Assembly (NCBI RefSeq): GCF_028728205.1
Contig: NZ_JAQYUU010000011.1
Location: 1-64,000 of the forward strand
Origin: Clostridium sp. 'White wine YQ'
Lineage (GTDB): Bacteria; Bacillota; Clostridia; Clostridiales; Clostridiaceae
Length of the DNA stretch: 64,000 bases
Direction of reading: 5' to 3'
Position 1 is the first letter of the stretch; the number at the start of each line of letters is the position of its first letter. The position numbers and the translations under genes were made by a program. Below the pieces are notes generated by a model. It was not told where the DNA came from, ran no database searches, and saw only the letters and a program-made list of their open reading frames with translations. Positions 10,749 through 20,234 of the stretch are shown one piece after another.

Positions 10749-11429
10749 TTGTTTCAAGTTATTGTTGATTTCATGTACAACATCGTGGAGAAGCTTCATG
10801 ATTTAATTGTTACTATAGGTATTACGGATGTGGGAGTTTCATATGTACTAGCTGTAATATTATTTACATTAATAGTAAGATTATTTTTATTACCATTAAA
10901 TATAAAATCAACTAGATCAACTGCAAAAATGCAGGAGATACAACCAGAAGTTAAGAAATTACAAGCAAAACATAAGAATAGTCCAGAAAAATTAAATCAG
11001 GAAATGATGAAATTATATAAAGAAAATAATGTAAGTATGACTGGTGGTTGTTTGCCAATGATCATACAAATGCCTATACTTTTTGCTCTTTACTGGGCGT
11101 TTAGACAGATACATCAAGTTTCAGGCGCTGATTTCTTATGGATACCTAACTTAGCGTTAAGAGATCCATATTTTATACTACCAGTTTTAGCTGCAGGTTC
11201 TACTTATTTGTCAACAGTTTTTACTACTAAAGTAAATGCAGCAAGTGTAGAAAATTCACCTATGAATATGTCTACTATGAATATAGGTATGTCTGTAATG
11301 ATAGGTGTTTCTGCTATTAATTTTGAATCCTTATTAGTAATTTATTGGATTGTAGGAAGCTTGATTCAAATGCTTCAAACATATGTAATAGTTGTTCTGC
11401 CAAAGAAAAATAAGGCTAAGGCAGCTTAG
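10749..11429 (+). CDS. yidC: Membrane protein insertase YidC/OxaA (SpoIIIJ-like)
   Basis: The core 226-aa YidC domain with about five membrane segments. Typical parts are FTLIVRLFLLPLNIKSTRS, the cytoplasmic loop with MQEIQPEVKKLQAKHKN, and MTGGCLPMIIQMPILFALYW. The TTG start at 10749 lies seven bases after TAGGAGGT. No lipobox cysteine is visible at the N-terminus, unlike Bacillus SpoIIIJ. The C-terminus is short and basic (KKNKAKAA). It works with YidD and Jag, which flank it. Confidence 0.94.
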   Translation: MFQVIVDFMYNIVEKLHDLIVTIGITDVGVSYVLAVILFTLIVRLFLLPLNIKSTRSTAKMQEIQPEVKKLQAKHKNSPEKLNQEMMKLYKENNVSMTGGCLPMIIQMPILFALYWAFRQIHQVSGADFLWIPNLALRDPYFILPVLAAGSTYLSTVFTTKVNAASVENSPMNMSTMNIGMSVMIGVSAINFESLLVIYWIVGSLIQMLQTYVIVVLPKKNKAKAA

Positions 11430-11478
11430 TTTTAATTTATAAGTATATTTTAAGTACAACAAGGTGGGTGAATTGGGT

Positions 11479-12105
11479 ATGAAGCAGATTGAAGTTAATG
11501 GAAAATCTGTTGATGAAGCAGTAGAAAGTGCTTTAAAGGAACTTAATGTTACTAAAGATAAGGTTGAAATTGAGATTTTAGATGAAGGAAATAAGGGGTT
11601 TCTTAGCTTATTTGGATCTAAACCTGCAAAAGTTAGAGTAAAGGTTAAAAGAGACTATATTCTTGATGCTAAGAAATTTTTAAGAGATGTCTTAAACTCA
11701 ATGGATATCAAAGCTGAGATTAAGATTAAAGAAGAGGACGATGTAATAAAAATCGACTTAATTGGACCTAAGATGGGACTAATAATTGGTTACAGAGGAG
11801 AGACCCTAGATTCTTTACAATACTTAGTATCTCTTGTTGTAAATAAAGGCCATGAGACTTCATATAAGAGAGTTATATTAGATACTGAAAATTATAGATT
11901 TAAGAGAGAAGAAACACTAAAAAGAGTAGCTAGTAAAACTGCTTATAAGGTTCTTAAATTTAAAAAAGTTGTTAAATTAGAACCAATGAATCCTTATGAA
12001 AGAAGAATCATACATGCAGCATTGCAAGGAAATGATTCTGTATATACTTATAGTGAAGGTGAAGAACCATATAGAAGAATCGTTGTTGATCTAAAAAAGA
12101 ATTAA
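11479..12105 (+). CDS. jag: RNA-binding protein Jag/KhpB
   Basis: The SpoIIIJ-associated protein, 208 aa from the ATG at 11479. A Jag-N domain covers the first 50 residues (VDEAVESALKELNVTKDKVE, GFLSLFGSKPAKV). A KH domain follows with GLIIGYRGETLDSLQYLVS, then a C-terminal R3H domain with NPYERRIIHAALQ. In-frame GTG/TTG codons upstream overlap the AAGGTGGGTG ribosome site. It is the last gene of the rpmH cluster and is followed by a terminator. Confidence 0.94.
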   Translation: MKQIEVNGKSVDEAVESALKELNVTKDKVEIEILDEGNKGFLSLFGSKPAKVRVKVKRDYILDAKKFLRDVLNSMDIKAEIKIKEEDDVIKIDLIGPKMGLIIGYRGETLDSLQYLVSLVVNKGHETSYKRVILDTENYRFKREETLKRVASKTAYKVLKFKKVVKLEPMNPYERRIIHAALQGNDSVYTYSEGEEPYRRIVVDLKKN

Positions 12106-12134
12106 AGTATGTTTAAAATAGTATAAAAAAAATA

Positions 12135-12160
12135 AAGAGATGGCTTTTGGGTCATCTCTT
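12135..12160 (+). terminator. Terminator after jag
   Basis: AAGAGATG (12135-12142) pairs with CATCTCTT (12153-12160). Only a weak T tract follows, so termination may be partial. Confidence 0.6.
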
Positions 12161-12166
12161 AGTTTA

Positions 12167-12195
12167 TTGAGAAAAATTTTTATTTTATATAGTAT
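12167..12195 (+). promoter_or_regulatory. Probable promoter of mnmE-mnmG-rsmG
   Basis: TTGAGA (12167-12172), a 17-bp spacer and TAGTAT (12190-12195), about 85 bp ahead of mnmE and just after the jag terminator. Assignment is by motif and position. Confidence 0.45.
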
Positions 12196-12282
12196 TTTAT
12201 AATTTAATTATGTAAAATGAATATTAGATTTTAATTATTAGCAATAATATAGGTAAAGGAAAATTAAGGAGGCCTATTCTGA

Positions 12283-13656
12283 ATGAAGGAATTTGATACT
12301 ATTGCTGCTGTAGCCACACCCGTTGGCGAAGGTGGAATATCAATTATTAGAGTATCTGGACAAAAATCCTTGGAGATTGTTGATAGAGTTTTCAAAGGAG
12401 TTAATGAAAGAAGATTAATAGATATTAAATCATATACTATGAGATATGGTTTTATAATTGATAATAATGAATTAATTGACGAAGTTATAGTTAGTTATAT
12501 GAAGGGACCAAAAAGTTTTACAGCAGAAGATGTAGTTGAGATTAATTGCCACGGCGGAGTCATCTCTACAAATAGAGTTCTTGATGTTATAGTTAAAGCT
12601 GGTGCAAGATTAGCTGAACCAGGTGAATTTACAAAAAGAGCATTCCTAAACGGAAGGATAGATTTAAGTCAAGCAGAAGCTGTAATAGATATAATTAGAG
12701 CAAAGACTGATTTATCTATGAAATCTGCATTAGTACAAAGTCAGGGTAAACTTTCCCGGGAAATAAATAGATTAAGGGAGTATCTTCTTAATGTTTTAGC
12801 TCTTATTGAATATGATGTTGATTTTACAGAAGATGATGAGGAGCCAGATGAAACAGTTCCTTTAAGGGTAAATGATAGTTTGCTTAAAACAGTTAAGGAT
12901 ATAGATAATCTACTAGAGAATGCAGAAGAAGGAAAGCTCATAAGAGATGGGTTAAAATTGGTTATAATTGGTAAGCCTAATGTTGGAAAGTCTTCTTTAC
13001 TTAATGCATTACTCCAAGAAAAGAGGGCAATAGTTACTGATATACCTGGTACTACAAGAGATGTAATTGAAGAGTACATTAATCTTGATGGTATACCATT
13101 AAAAATTATTGATACGGCTGGAATAAGAGAGACAGAAGATATTGTAGAAAAAATTGGAGTTGAAAAATCTAGAGAAAAGATAGAGGAAGCTGATTTAGTT
13201 GTACTGATGCTTGATGTTAGTAGACCTTTAGATGACGAAGATTTAGAAATAATTAATTATGTCAAAGATAAGAAATACATAGTTCTATTTAATAAGGTAG
13301 ATTTAGATAGCAATATTTCTGGAGAAGTATTGGATGAACTTGAAAATAAAATTAATATATCAGCAAAAACAGGTTTAGGGTTAGAAGATTTAAAAGATAA
13401 AATTAAAGAATTATTCTTTAATGGAAAATTAGATGGAGAGAGTGTTATTGTATCAAATACAAGACATAAAGAGGCTCTTTATAGGGCTAGAGAGAACTGT
13501 CTTTCCGCTATTGAAAGTATAAAAAATGGAGATTTTATAGATTTAGTATCTATATACGTGACATCAGGTTTGAAGGCATTAGGAGAAATTACTGGTTCTG
13601 AGCTTGAAGAGGACCTAGTAAACAAAATTTTTACAGAATTTTGCGTAGGAAAGTAG
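12283..13656 (+). CDS. mnmE: tRNA uridine-5-carboxymethylaminomethyl modification GTPase MnmE
   Basis: With MnmG, this GTPase modifies the wobble uridine of several tRNAs. The 457-aa protein has the N-terminal folate-binding domain ([19 protein letters not shown]) and a helical domain. The G domain carries [15 protein letters not shown] near residue 227, DIPGTTRDV and DTAGIRET. The C-terminus is FCVGK with the catalytic Cys. The ATG follows AGGAGGCC. It starts a three-gene run with mnmG (7-bp gap) and rsmG. Codons 157-160 contain a near-perfect Noc-site palindrome using the rare codon CGG. Confidence 0.97.
   Translation: MKEFDTIAAVATPVGEGGISIIRVSGQKSLEIVDRVFKGVNERRLIDIKSYTMRYGFIIDNNELIDEVIVSYMKGPKSFTAEDVVEINCHGGVISTNRVLDVIVKAGARLAEPGEFTKRAFLNGRIDLSQAEAVIDIIRAKTDLSMKSALVQSQGKLSREINRLREYLLNVLALIEYDVDFTEDDEEPDETVPLRVNDSLLKTVKDIDNLLENAEEGKLIRDGLKLVIIGKPNVGKSSLLNALLQEKRAIVTDIPGTTRDVIEEYINLDGIPLKIIDTAGIRETEDIVEKIGVEKSREKIEEADLVVLMLDVSRPLDDEDLEIINYVKDKKYIVLFNKVDLDSNISGEVLDELENKINISAKTGLGLEDLKDKIKELFFNGKLDGESVIVSNTRHKEALYRARENCLSAIESIKNGDFIDLVSIYVTSGLKALGEITGSELEEDLVNKIFTEFCVGK
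12751..12764. promoter_or_regulatory. Candidate Noc-binding site inside mnmE
   Basis: CTTTCCCGGGAAAT matches the B. subtilis Noc site ATTTCCCGGGAAAT at 13 of 14 positions and is a perfect 12-bp palindrome at its core. It includes the Arg codon CGG in genes that mostly use AGA. A noc-like gene lies 3.7 kb downstream. Confidence 0.6.
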
Positions 13657-13663
13657 GAAGATT

Positions 13664-15547
13664 ATGAAATATATAGCAGGAGAGTTTGATGTAATAATAG
13701 TTGGAGCAGGTCATGCAGGTTGTGAAGCAGCACTTGCTTCTGCACGTATAGGTTGTAAAACATTGTTATGCACAATGAATTTGGATTCAATTGCATTAAT
13801 GCCTTGTAACCCTAATATTGGAGGGACTGCAAAAGGTCATTTAGTTAGAGAAATTGATGCGCTTGGTGGAGAAATGGGTATTAATATAGATAGTACTTTT
13901 ATTCAGTCCAGAATGCTTAATACCTCTAAAGGACCAGCAGTTCATTCACTTAGAGCGCAAGCAGATAAGAAGAAATATCAATATAGAATGAAAAATATTA
14001 TAGAAAAACAAGAAAATCTTTATTTAAGACAACTAGAAGTTGTTTCTCTTGAAAGTGAAGATGGAAAAGTCACAGGAGTAGTTACAAAGAATGGAGCAAT
14101 CTTTAAAGCGAAGGCTGTTGTTTTAGCAACTGGAACTTATCTAAAAGGAAGAGTAATTATTGGGGATGTATCTTATAGTAGTGGCCCAAATGGGTTATTC
14201 CCTGCAAATGATTTATCTCAATCTTTACTGGATTTAGATGTATCATTAAGAAGATTTAAGACAGGAACCCCTGCAAGAATAAATAAAAGAAGTGTAGATT
14301 TTTCAAAGATGATAGAACAAAAGGGCGATGACAAAATTGTTCCTTTCTCATTTATGAATGATAATATTGATAAAGAGCAAGTATCATGTTGGTTAACTTA
14401 TACTAATGGAAATACTCATTCTATTATTAAAAATAATATTGATAGATCACCTATGTACAATGGATCAATTGAAGGAGTTGGACCAAGATATTGTCCATCA
14501 ATTGAGGATAAGGTAATGAAGTTCCCTGATAAACTTCAGCACCAGATTTTTATTGAACCTGAAGGTGAAGATACTGAAGAGATGTATGTTGGTGGTATGA
14601 GTTCTTCTTTACCAGAGGATGTACAAATACAAATGTTAAGAACTTTAGCAGGATTAGAAAATGTTGAAATGCTTAGAACCGCATATGCTATTGAGTATGA
14701 CTCTGTAGATCCTACAGAACTTAATCCAACACTTGAGTTTAAGAAAATATCAGGTTTATTTGGAGCTGGTCAATTTAATGGAAGTTCTGGTTATGAAGAG
14801 GCTGGTGCTCAAGGTATAGTAGCTGGTATTAATGCAGCTCTAAAGGTGAAAAATGAAGAACCTATGATATTAACAAGATCAGATGGATATATAGGTGTAT
14901 TAATAGATGACTTAGTTACAAAAGGTACAAGTGAACCTTATAGAATGATGACGTCTAGATCTGAATATAGACTTTTATTAAGACAAGACAATGCTGATTT
15001 GAGACTTACTGAAATTGGTTATAGGGTTGGATTAGTTAAAGAAGACAGGTATAAGAGGTTTATGGAAAGAAAGAATAGGATTGATAATGAAGTAAAGAGA
15101 GTTATGAATCTTCAGATTACCAATAAAAATGAAATAAATGAATTCTTGATATCTATAGGGTCATCAGAACTTAAAAAACCTATATCTTTATATGAATTAA
15201 TTAAGAGACCAGAATTAGATTATTTCATGGTTAGTCCATTAGATCATGAAAGAGAAGAGTTACCATATGATATTGGTGAACAAGTTAACATAATTGCAAA
15301 ATATGAAGGATATATTGAAAAGCAACTAGAGCAGGTAGAACAATTTAAAAAATTTGAAAAAAGATTAATACCTCAAGACATTGACTATAATGATGTTAAG
15401 GGATTACGAATAGAAGCAATTCAAAAACTTTCAAAGATTAGGCCTATAAATTTAGGTCAAGCTTCTAGAATTTCTGGAGTTTCTCCAGCTGATATATCTG
15501 TTCTTTTAATATACGTAGATCACTTTAATAGAAAAACTAATTCTTAG
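13664..15547 (+). CDS. mnmG: tRNA uridine-5-carboxymethylaminomethyl synthesis enzyme MnmG
   Basis: The FAD-dependent partner of MnmE (627 aa). The N-terminal FAD fold is [20 protein letters not shown]. The family signatures [20 protein letters not shown] and [11 protein letters not shown] follow, with the conserved cysteine in the latter. C-terminal helical domain: [15 protein letters not shown]. The ATG follows GTAGGAAGATT. It lies seven bases after mnmE and ten before rsmG. Confidence 0.97.
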   Translation: MKYIAGEFDVIIVGAGHAGCEAALASARIGCKTLLCTMNLDSIALMPCNPNIGGTAKGHLVREIDALGGEMGINIDSTFIQSRMLNTSKGPAVHSLRAQADKKKYQYRMKNIIEKQENLYLRQLEVVSLESEDGKVTGVVTKNGAIFKAKAVVLATGTYLKGRVIIGDVSYSSGPNGLFPANDLSQSLLDLDVSLRRFKTGTPARINKRSVDFSKMIEQKGDDKIVPFSFMNDNIDKEQVSCWLTYTNGNTHSIIKNNIDRSPMYNGSIEGVGPRYCPSIEDKVMKFPDKLQHQIFIEPEGEDTEEMYVGGMSSSLPEDVQIQMLRTLAGLENVEMLRTAYAIEYDSVDPTELNPTLEFKKISGLFGAGQFNGSSGYEEAGAQGIVAGINAALKVKNEEPMILTRSDGYIGVLIDDLVTKGTSEPYRMMTSRSEYRLLLRQDNADLRLTEIGYRVGLVKEDRYKRFMERKNRIDNEVKRVMNLQITNKNEINEFLISIGSSELKKPISLYELIKRPELDYFMVSPLDHEREELPYDIGEQVNIIAKYEGYIEKQLEQVEQFKKFEKRLIPQDIDYNDVKGLRIEAIQKLSKIRPINLGQASRISGVSPADISVLLIYVDHFNRKTNS

Positions 15548-15556
15548 GAGGTTTTT

Positions 15557-16276
15557 ATGGATTTATTTGAGTTGATGAAGAATGCATGTGAAGAAGTTGA
15601 TTTGGTTTTAACTGAAGAAAAATATAACCAATTTCAGCTCTACAGAAAACTTCTTCAAGAGTGGAATGAAAAGATTAATTTAACTGCTATTGTCGAAGAA
15701 GAGGAGATAATTAAAAAGCACTTCATTGATAGTATAAAGATATTTAAATCAGTAGAACTTAGGAATTCTAAGTCAATAATTGATGTTGGTACGGGTGCAG
15801 GATTTCCTGGTTTGCCTATTGCTATAATGGATAGTAACATACAGGTCACTTTGTTGGATTCACTAAATAAAAGGATCTTATTTTTAAACGATGTTGTAAG
15901 CAAACTTAATTTAAAAAATGTTAAAACTATTCATTCTAGAGCAGAAGATGGAGCTAGAAATAAGTTATTAAGAGAAAAATTTGATGTAGCTGTTTCTAGA
16001 GCTGTTGCTAATATGAGCGTACTTTCAGAATATTGTATGCCATATGTGAGAGTTGGGGGGAATTTTATAGCACTTAAAGGACCTTCTATAGATGAAGAGT
16101 TAATTGATGCTAAAAATGCAATTGGTACGCTTGGAGGAGAACTAAAGGAAGTTGTTTCTGTGAATGTTGACGGAACTGATTTAAATCATAACTTAGTTAT
16201 AGTTAGTAAAACCTCTAGCACATCAGCTATATATCCAAGAAAAGCTGGTACTATAACAAAAAAACCAATTAAATAA
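15557..16276 (+). CDS. rsmG: 16S rRNA (guanine-527-N7) methyltransferase RsmG
   Basis: A SAM-dependent methyltransferase of 239 aa that modifies G527 of 16S rRNA. SAM-binding motif I is [16 protein letters not shown] at about residues 75-90, motif [15 protein letters not shown], and the characteristic [18 protein letters not shown] follows. The ATG follows TTAGGAGG. It ends the mnmE-mnmG-rsmG run. The 144 bp to the next gene show no clear terminator. Confidence 0.96.
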   Translation: MDLFELMKNACEEVDLVLTEEKYNQFQLYRKLLQEWNEKINLTAIVEEEEIIKKHFIDSIKIFKSVELRNSKSIIDVGTGAGFPGLPIAIMDSNIQVTLLDSLNKRILFLNDVVSKLNLKNVKTIHSRAEDGARNKLLREKFDVAVSRAVANMSVLSEYCMPYVRVGGNFIALKGPSIDEELIDAKNAIGTLGGELKEVVSVNVDGTDLNHNLVIVSKTSSTSAIYPRKAGTITKKPIK

Positions 16277-16420
16277 TTTGTATATATTTAACAAAAAATA
16301 TATTAATTTGTAATTATTTGTATTACGATTTTTACATAAAAATAGAAGGAAAAATAAATGTTTTGTAGAAATTGGTAATTAATGGATTTTAATATAATTT
16401 CATAAGGGATGGGATTTTAA

Positions 16421-17197
16421 ATGCAAAACGAAATAATGTATATAAGTATTGATAGTATAATACCTAATACTTATCAGCCAAGAAAATTTTTTGATGAAGT
16501 TGCTCTTACTGAATTATCTCAGTCTATTTGTCAGTTTGGAATAATACAACCTCTTACTGTTAGAAAGAGAGGGGGTTTATTTGAATTAGTCGCTGGAGAA
16601 AGAAGATGGAGAGCTGCAAAACTTGCTAATTTAAATGAAGTTCCATGCACAATTATTGAAATAACTGATACTGAATCAGCTGAAATTGCTTTGCTGGAAA
16701 ATCTTCAACGTGAGGATTTGAATTTTATTGAAGAAGCAGAAGCATATTATAATTTGATAAATGAGCACCACTTTACGCAAGATGATTTGGCAACAAGAAT
16801 GGGTAAAAAGCAATCTACAATAGCAAATAAGTTAAGATTATTGAAGTTAAGCTCAGAGGTAAGAAATATTTGCTTGGAAAATAATCTAACTGAAAGACAT
16901 GCCAGGGCATTACTTTCATTGCCAGATGAAGTTCATCAGCTAAAAATTGTGAAGAAAGTTATAAAGCAAAGTTTGAATGTTAAAAGAACTGAGGAGTTAA
17001 TAAATAAAGAACTTCTTAAATTAGCTGGTAATGAGCTAAGCTCTAAAGGCAAGAAAAGAATAACAGGAGTATTTGCACCTAAAATATATGTTAATTCAAT
17101 TAAGCAAGTTTTTGATAAATTTAAAATTCCAGCTGAATATAAATCAAAGGATTGTGGCGAGTATATCCAAATAACTGTAAACATTCCTAAAAAGTAA
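16421..17197 (+). CDS. noc: Nucleoid occlusion protein Noc (ParB family)
   Basis: A 258-aa ParB-like protein upstream of parA-parB, the place of noc in Firmicutes. The N-terminal CTPase domain has YQPRKFFDE, GIIQPLTVRKR and the GERRWRAAKLANL box at about residues 61-73. ENLQREDLNFIEEAEAY and a helix-turn-helix (FTQDDLATRMGKKQSTIANKL) follow. In Bacillus, Noc keeps the division septum off the nucleoid. It is distinguished from Spo0J by position and by the second, more standard ParB gene nearby. No N-terminal amphipathic helix is obvious. Confidence 0.88.
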   Translation: MQNEIMYISIDSIIPNTYQPRKFFDEVALTELSQSICQFGIIQPLTVRKRGGLFELVAGERRWRAAKLANLNEVPCTIIEITDTESAEIALLENLQREDLNFIEEAEAYYNLINEHHFTQDDLATRMGKKQSTIANKLRLLKLSSEVRNICLENNLTERHARALLSLPDEVHQLKIVKKVIKQSLNVKRTEELINKELLKLAGNELSSKGKKRITGVFAPKIYVNSIKQVFDKFKIPAEYKSKDCGEYIQITVNIPKK

Positions 17198-17201
17198 ATT
17201 T

Positions 17202-17239
17202 AAAGTATGAGTGATATGTAAATCATTCATACTTTTTTT
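17202..17239 (+). terminator. Terminator after noc
   Basis: AAAGTATGAGTGAT (from 17202) pairs with ATCATTCATACTTT (to 17235), one G-U pair, then a run of seven Ts. Confidence 0.8.
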
Positions 17240-17250
17240 ATTTATATTAG

Positions 17251-17266
17251 TGTTTCACGTGAAACA
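17251..17266. promoter_or_regulatory. parS: parS centromere site 1
   Basis: TGTTTCACGTGAAACA is an exact 16-bp palindromic parS. It lies between noc and parA, about 100 bp upstream of parA, so ParB spreading could also affect parA expression. Confidence 0.95.
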
Positions 17267-17368
17267 TTGATAAAAATTTAGTTACATATTCTATTTTCTC
17301 TTTTAATATTATGTAGAAAAATATATAATAGAAAGTATAGTGCGTTTCATTGCATAGGGGGGGAATAA

Positions 17369-18142
17369 ATGAAAACTATATGTGTTTTTAATCAAAAAGG
17401 TGGAGTTGGAAAGACAACAACTAATATTAACTTATGTGCCTATCTTGCGATGGAAGGGTATAAAATCTTAGCTATAGATATTGACCCACAGGGTAATACT
17501 ACTTCTGGGATTGGAATCGACAAAAGAACTTTAGAAAAATCTATGTATGATGTGTTAACTTCAGATACACCATTAAATGATGTGATTATGCAATGTAATT
17601 TAGTTGAAAATCTATACATTGCGCCATCAACTATGGAACTTGCTGGAGCAGAAGTTGAAATTATCTCTAAAAGTGATAGGGAAAAGATACTTTTAAATAA
17701 GATTAAAGGTTTAGAAATGAATTTTGATTTTATTTTTATAGATTGTCCTCCTTCATTAGGGACTTTGACAATTAATGCCCTTGTAGCTTCTGATACAGTT
17801 TATATACCAATACAATGTGAATTTTATGCATTAGAGGGTGTAGGACAGCTTATTAATACTGTTCAGCTTGTAAAGAAAGCTTTAAACAAAAAGCTTGATG
17901 TTGAGGGTGTTGTAATGACCATGTTCGATGCTAGAACGAATTTAAGCCTTGAGGTTCAGAAAGAAGTAGAAAAATATTTTGGTGATAAAGTATATAAAAC
18001 AACTATTCCAAGAAATATTAGGTTAGCTGAATCTCCTAGCTTCGGATTGCCAATAATGCTTTATGATGATAAATGTAAAGGTGCAGAAGCATATTTAAAT
18101 TTAACTAAAGAATTTTTAAGTAGACAGGGAGATAGTGTATGA
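17369..18142 (+). CDS. parA: Chromosome partitioning ATPase ParA/Soj
   Basis: A deviant Walker ATPase (257 aa) for chromosome segregation and DnaA control. Deviant Walker A is FNQKGGVGKTTTNINL with both signature lysines. DIDPQGNTTSGIG (A' box) and FIDCPPSLGTLTINAL (Walker B) follow. The ATG follows AGGGGGGG. The stop overlaps the parB ATG by four bases (GTATGA). Two parS sites flank the parA-parB pair. Confidence 0.96.
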   Translation: MKTICVFNQKGGVGKTTTNINLCAYLAMEGYKILAIDIDPQGNTTSGIGIDKRTLEKSMYDVLTSDTPLNDVIMQCNLVENLYIAPSTMELAGAEVEIISKSDREKILLNKIKGLEMNFDFIFIDCPPSLGTLTINALVASDTVYIPIQCEFYALEGVGQLINTVQLVKKALNKKLDVEGVVMTMFDARTNLSLEVQKEVEKYFGDKVYKTTIPRNIRLAESPSFGLPIMLYDDKCKGAEAYLNLTKEFLSRQGDSV

Positions 18143-18990
18143 GTAAAAAGTTTGGACTAGGAAAAGGATTGAATGCTTTAATTCCAAGCGAGGATATTGA
18201 TGAAGTTGATGAAAATTCAAAGGTATACATATCTATAAATAAAATTAGAGCTAACTCAGAACAACCAAGGAAATACTTTGATAGTGAAAAAATTTCTGAG
18301 TTATCAAAATCAATCTTAAATCACGGTGTAATTCAACCGTTAATCCTTCAAAAAGATAATGAAAACTATATTATTGTTGCAGGAGAAAGACGCTGGAGAG
18401 CTGCCAAGCTAGCTGGTTTAAAGGAAGTTCCTGCAGTAGTTATGGATTTCTCTAAGAGTCAATTACTAGAAATATCTCTAATTGAAAATATTCAAAGAGA
18501 AGACTTAAACCCAATTGAAGAGGCTAAGGCCTTTAAGCAATTAATAAGTGAATTCAACTTGACGCAAGAGGCTCTTAGTGAAAGAGTTGGTAAATCAAGA
18601 ACTACAATAACAAATTCAATGAGATTGCTTAATTTAGATGAGAGAGTTCAAAATTATGTGATAGAAGGTGTACTTTCTGAAGGACATGGCAGAACTTTAC
18701 TTGCGATTGACGATAAAGAAGTGCAATATGAAATGGCTCAAAAAGTAATAGATGATAAAATAACAGTAAGGGAATTAGAAAAGATCATTAAAAACTTAGG
18801 AAAAGAAAAGAAAAAGCCAGAAAATGTTGAAGGTGAAATATCTCCTTATCTCAAAGATTTGCGAGAAAAGTTAGAGAGTCACTTTGGTACGAAAGTTAAT
18901 ATAGATAAGAAGAGAAGCAAAGGTAAGATAGAAATTGAGTATTATTCTAATGAAGATTTAGAAAGAATTTTAGAATTAATCAATTTATAA
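18139..18990 (+). CDS. parB: Chromosome partitioning protein ParB/Spo0J
   Basis: A parS-binding CTPase clamp (283 aa). It starts KKFGLGKGLNALIPSED, the usual N-terminal ParA-interacting tail. EQPRKYFDSEKI, GERRWRAAKLAGL, ENIQREDLNPIEEA, the helix-turn-helix (TQEALSERVGKSRTTITNSM) and a C-terminal dimerisation domain follow. It overlaps parA by four bases. A second perfect parS begins two bases after its stop. Confidence 0.96.
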   Translation: MSKKFGLGKGLNALIPSEDIDEVDENSKVYISINKIRANSEQPRKYFDSEKISELSKSILNHGVIQPLILQKDNENYIIVAGERRWRAAKLAGLKEVPAVVMDFSKSQLLEISLIENIQREDLNPIEEAKAFKQLISEFNLTQEALSERVGKSRTTITNSMRLLNLDERVQNYVIEGVLSEGHGRTLLAIDDKEVQYEMAQKVIDDKITVRELEKIIKNLGKEKKKPENVEGEISPYLKDLREKLESHFGTKVNIDKKRSKGKIEIEYYSNEDLERILELINL

Positions 18991-18991
18991 T

Positions 18992-19007
18992 TGTTTCACG
19001 TGAAACA
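18992..19007. promoter_or_regulatory. parS: parS centromere site 2
   Basis: TGTTTCACGTGAAACA, an exact 16-bp palindrome just after parB and 1.7 kb from site 1. Both are within 10 kb of oriC, as expected for centromere loading. Confidence 0.95.
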
Positions 19008-19030
19008 TGAGGAAAGGGAGAACATAATAA

Positions 19031-19531
19031 ATGAATAGCATAATAAATTCAATTAATGATTATAGTGTATATATAATAATAGGGATGGCAGCAGTAATAT
19101 TATTGCTTTTTATATTAGTACTGATACTTTTTAGATCCTTAAACAAAGTAGAAAAAAGATATAGGAAACTTATGAGAGGAGTAAATAATAAGAACCTAGA
19201 GGAATTTGTTATAGGATATTTAGACAAGGTAGACGAAGCAAATAAAAATTCAGAGGAAGCTGTTAAATTAGGAAAATTCCTAGAAGAGAAGATGAAAAAA
19301 TCTATTCAAAAGGTATCCGTTATGAGATATAAGGCTTTTGAGGATGTTGGAAGTGACTTAAGCTTTTCAATTGCATTATTAGATGATAATGATGATGGAG
19401 TTGTTTTAACTGGTATATATGGAAGACATGAAAGTACAACATATGCTAAGCCAATAGATAAAGGAATATCAAGATATGATTTATCAGAAGAAGAAATAAC
19501 TGTATTAAATAAGTCTATAAATAGTAAGTAA
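19031..19531 (+). CDS. DUF4446 family membrane-anchored protein
   Basis: A 166-aa protein. One N-terminal membrane helix (about residues 13-35) precedes a short coiled region rich in Lys/Glu. A C-terminal domain follows with MRYKAFEDVGSDLSFSIALL and YGRHESTTYAKPI, the DUF4446 pattern. Such proteins commonly follow parB in clostridia. The function is unknown. The position suggests co-transcription with parAB, but no experimental role is known to me. Confidence 0.82.
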   Translation: MNSIINSINDYSVYIIIGMAAVILLLFILVLILFRSLNKVEKRYRKLMRGVNNKNLEEFVIGYLDKVDEANKNSEEAVKLGKFLEEKMKKSIQKVSVMRYKAFEDVGSDLSFSIALLDDNDDGVVLTGIYGRHESTTYAKPIDKGISRYDLSEEEITVLNKSINSK

Positions 19532-19536
19532 TCATT

Positions 19537-19560
19537 CCCCCCTTATAAAATAGGGGGGAT
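19537..19560. terminator. Bidirectional terminator
   Basis: CCCCCC and GGGGGG arms flank TTATAAAATA, with T/A tracts outside. It serves the parB-DUF4446 run on the plus strand and yyaC on the minus strand. Confidence 0.8.
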
Positions 19561-19579
19561 ATTTTAATATAGAATAGAA

Positions 19580-20176
19580 TTAATTAGAAGAGCTAATATT
19601 ATTGAGAACGTCCTCAAGAGAAGAGTTCTTACCACCTAATGACTTGATTGCAAAGTGATAAATACCCTTAGAGATGGTATCAGCTATTGTCATGACAGTA
19701 AACAATCTTGTATTCTGAAGAACCATAAACTCAAAATTCCCAGAAATATTAACTATACCAGTTATACTCAGGTCACCAACAGAAGGAAGATCTTTATTTA
19801 GAGCCATTCCAGGGAAAAGAGGCTTCTTTTCTATATATATATTACCTACATTTTGAAGTTTACCTAAAGAGGCATCAATAGCAATTACATAGGGATTATT
19901 ATACTCAGATTTAATTGTTTCTAATGTAGAGACAAGATTTTTAGCGTGTATGGGTTCTTCCAAGTCTCCATAGATTATTAAATTTTTTCTTACTAAACAC
20001 TTGAGTTTATAGCCTACTAAAGGGCCAAGGGAATCTCCAGTAGATCTATCTGTGCCAATACAGACAATGACAATAGTCCTTTTGCTTCTAATAACAGGAG
20101 ATAATTCAGAATATAAAAAATCTCTAATCTGCAAAACTGAACTGGATGATGTTGAATCACATACTAATGAACTCAT
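19580..20176 (-). CDS. yyaC: Spore protease YyaC
   Basis: A DUF1256/YyaC protein, about 198 aa, related in fold to the GPR germination protease. Seen: IVCIGTDRSTGDSLGPLVGY, GDLEEPIHAKNL, VIAIDASLGK and FPGMALNKDLPSVGDLSITG, all conserved in the family. The ATG at 20176 follows AAAGGAGG with an 8-base spacer. A longer frame starting at 20209 lacks a ribosome site. It is a marker of an endospore-former, and its substrate is not settled. Confidence 0.88.
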   Translation of the reverse strand: MSSLVCDSTSSSSVLQIRDFLYSELSPVIRSKRTIVIVCIGTDRSTGDSLGPLVGYKLKCLVRKNLIIYGDLEEPIHAKNLVSTLETIKSEYNNPYVIAIDASLGKLQNVGNIYIEKKPLFPGMALNKDLPSVGDLSITGIVNISGNFEFMVLQNTRLFTVMTIADTISKGIYHFAIKSLGGKNSSLEDVLNNISSSN

Positions 20177-20234
20177 AAAAAAAACCTCCTTTAATAGAAT
20201 TATTTCCATTAAAGAAGGTTAATATACTAAAAAT

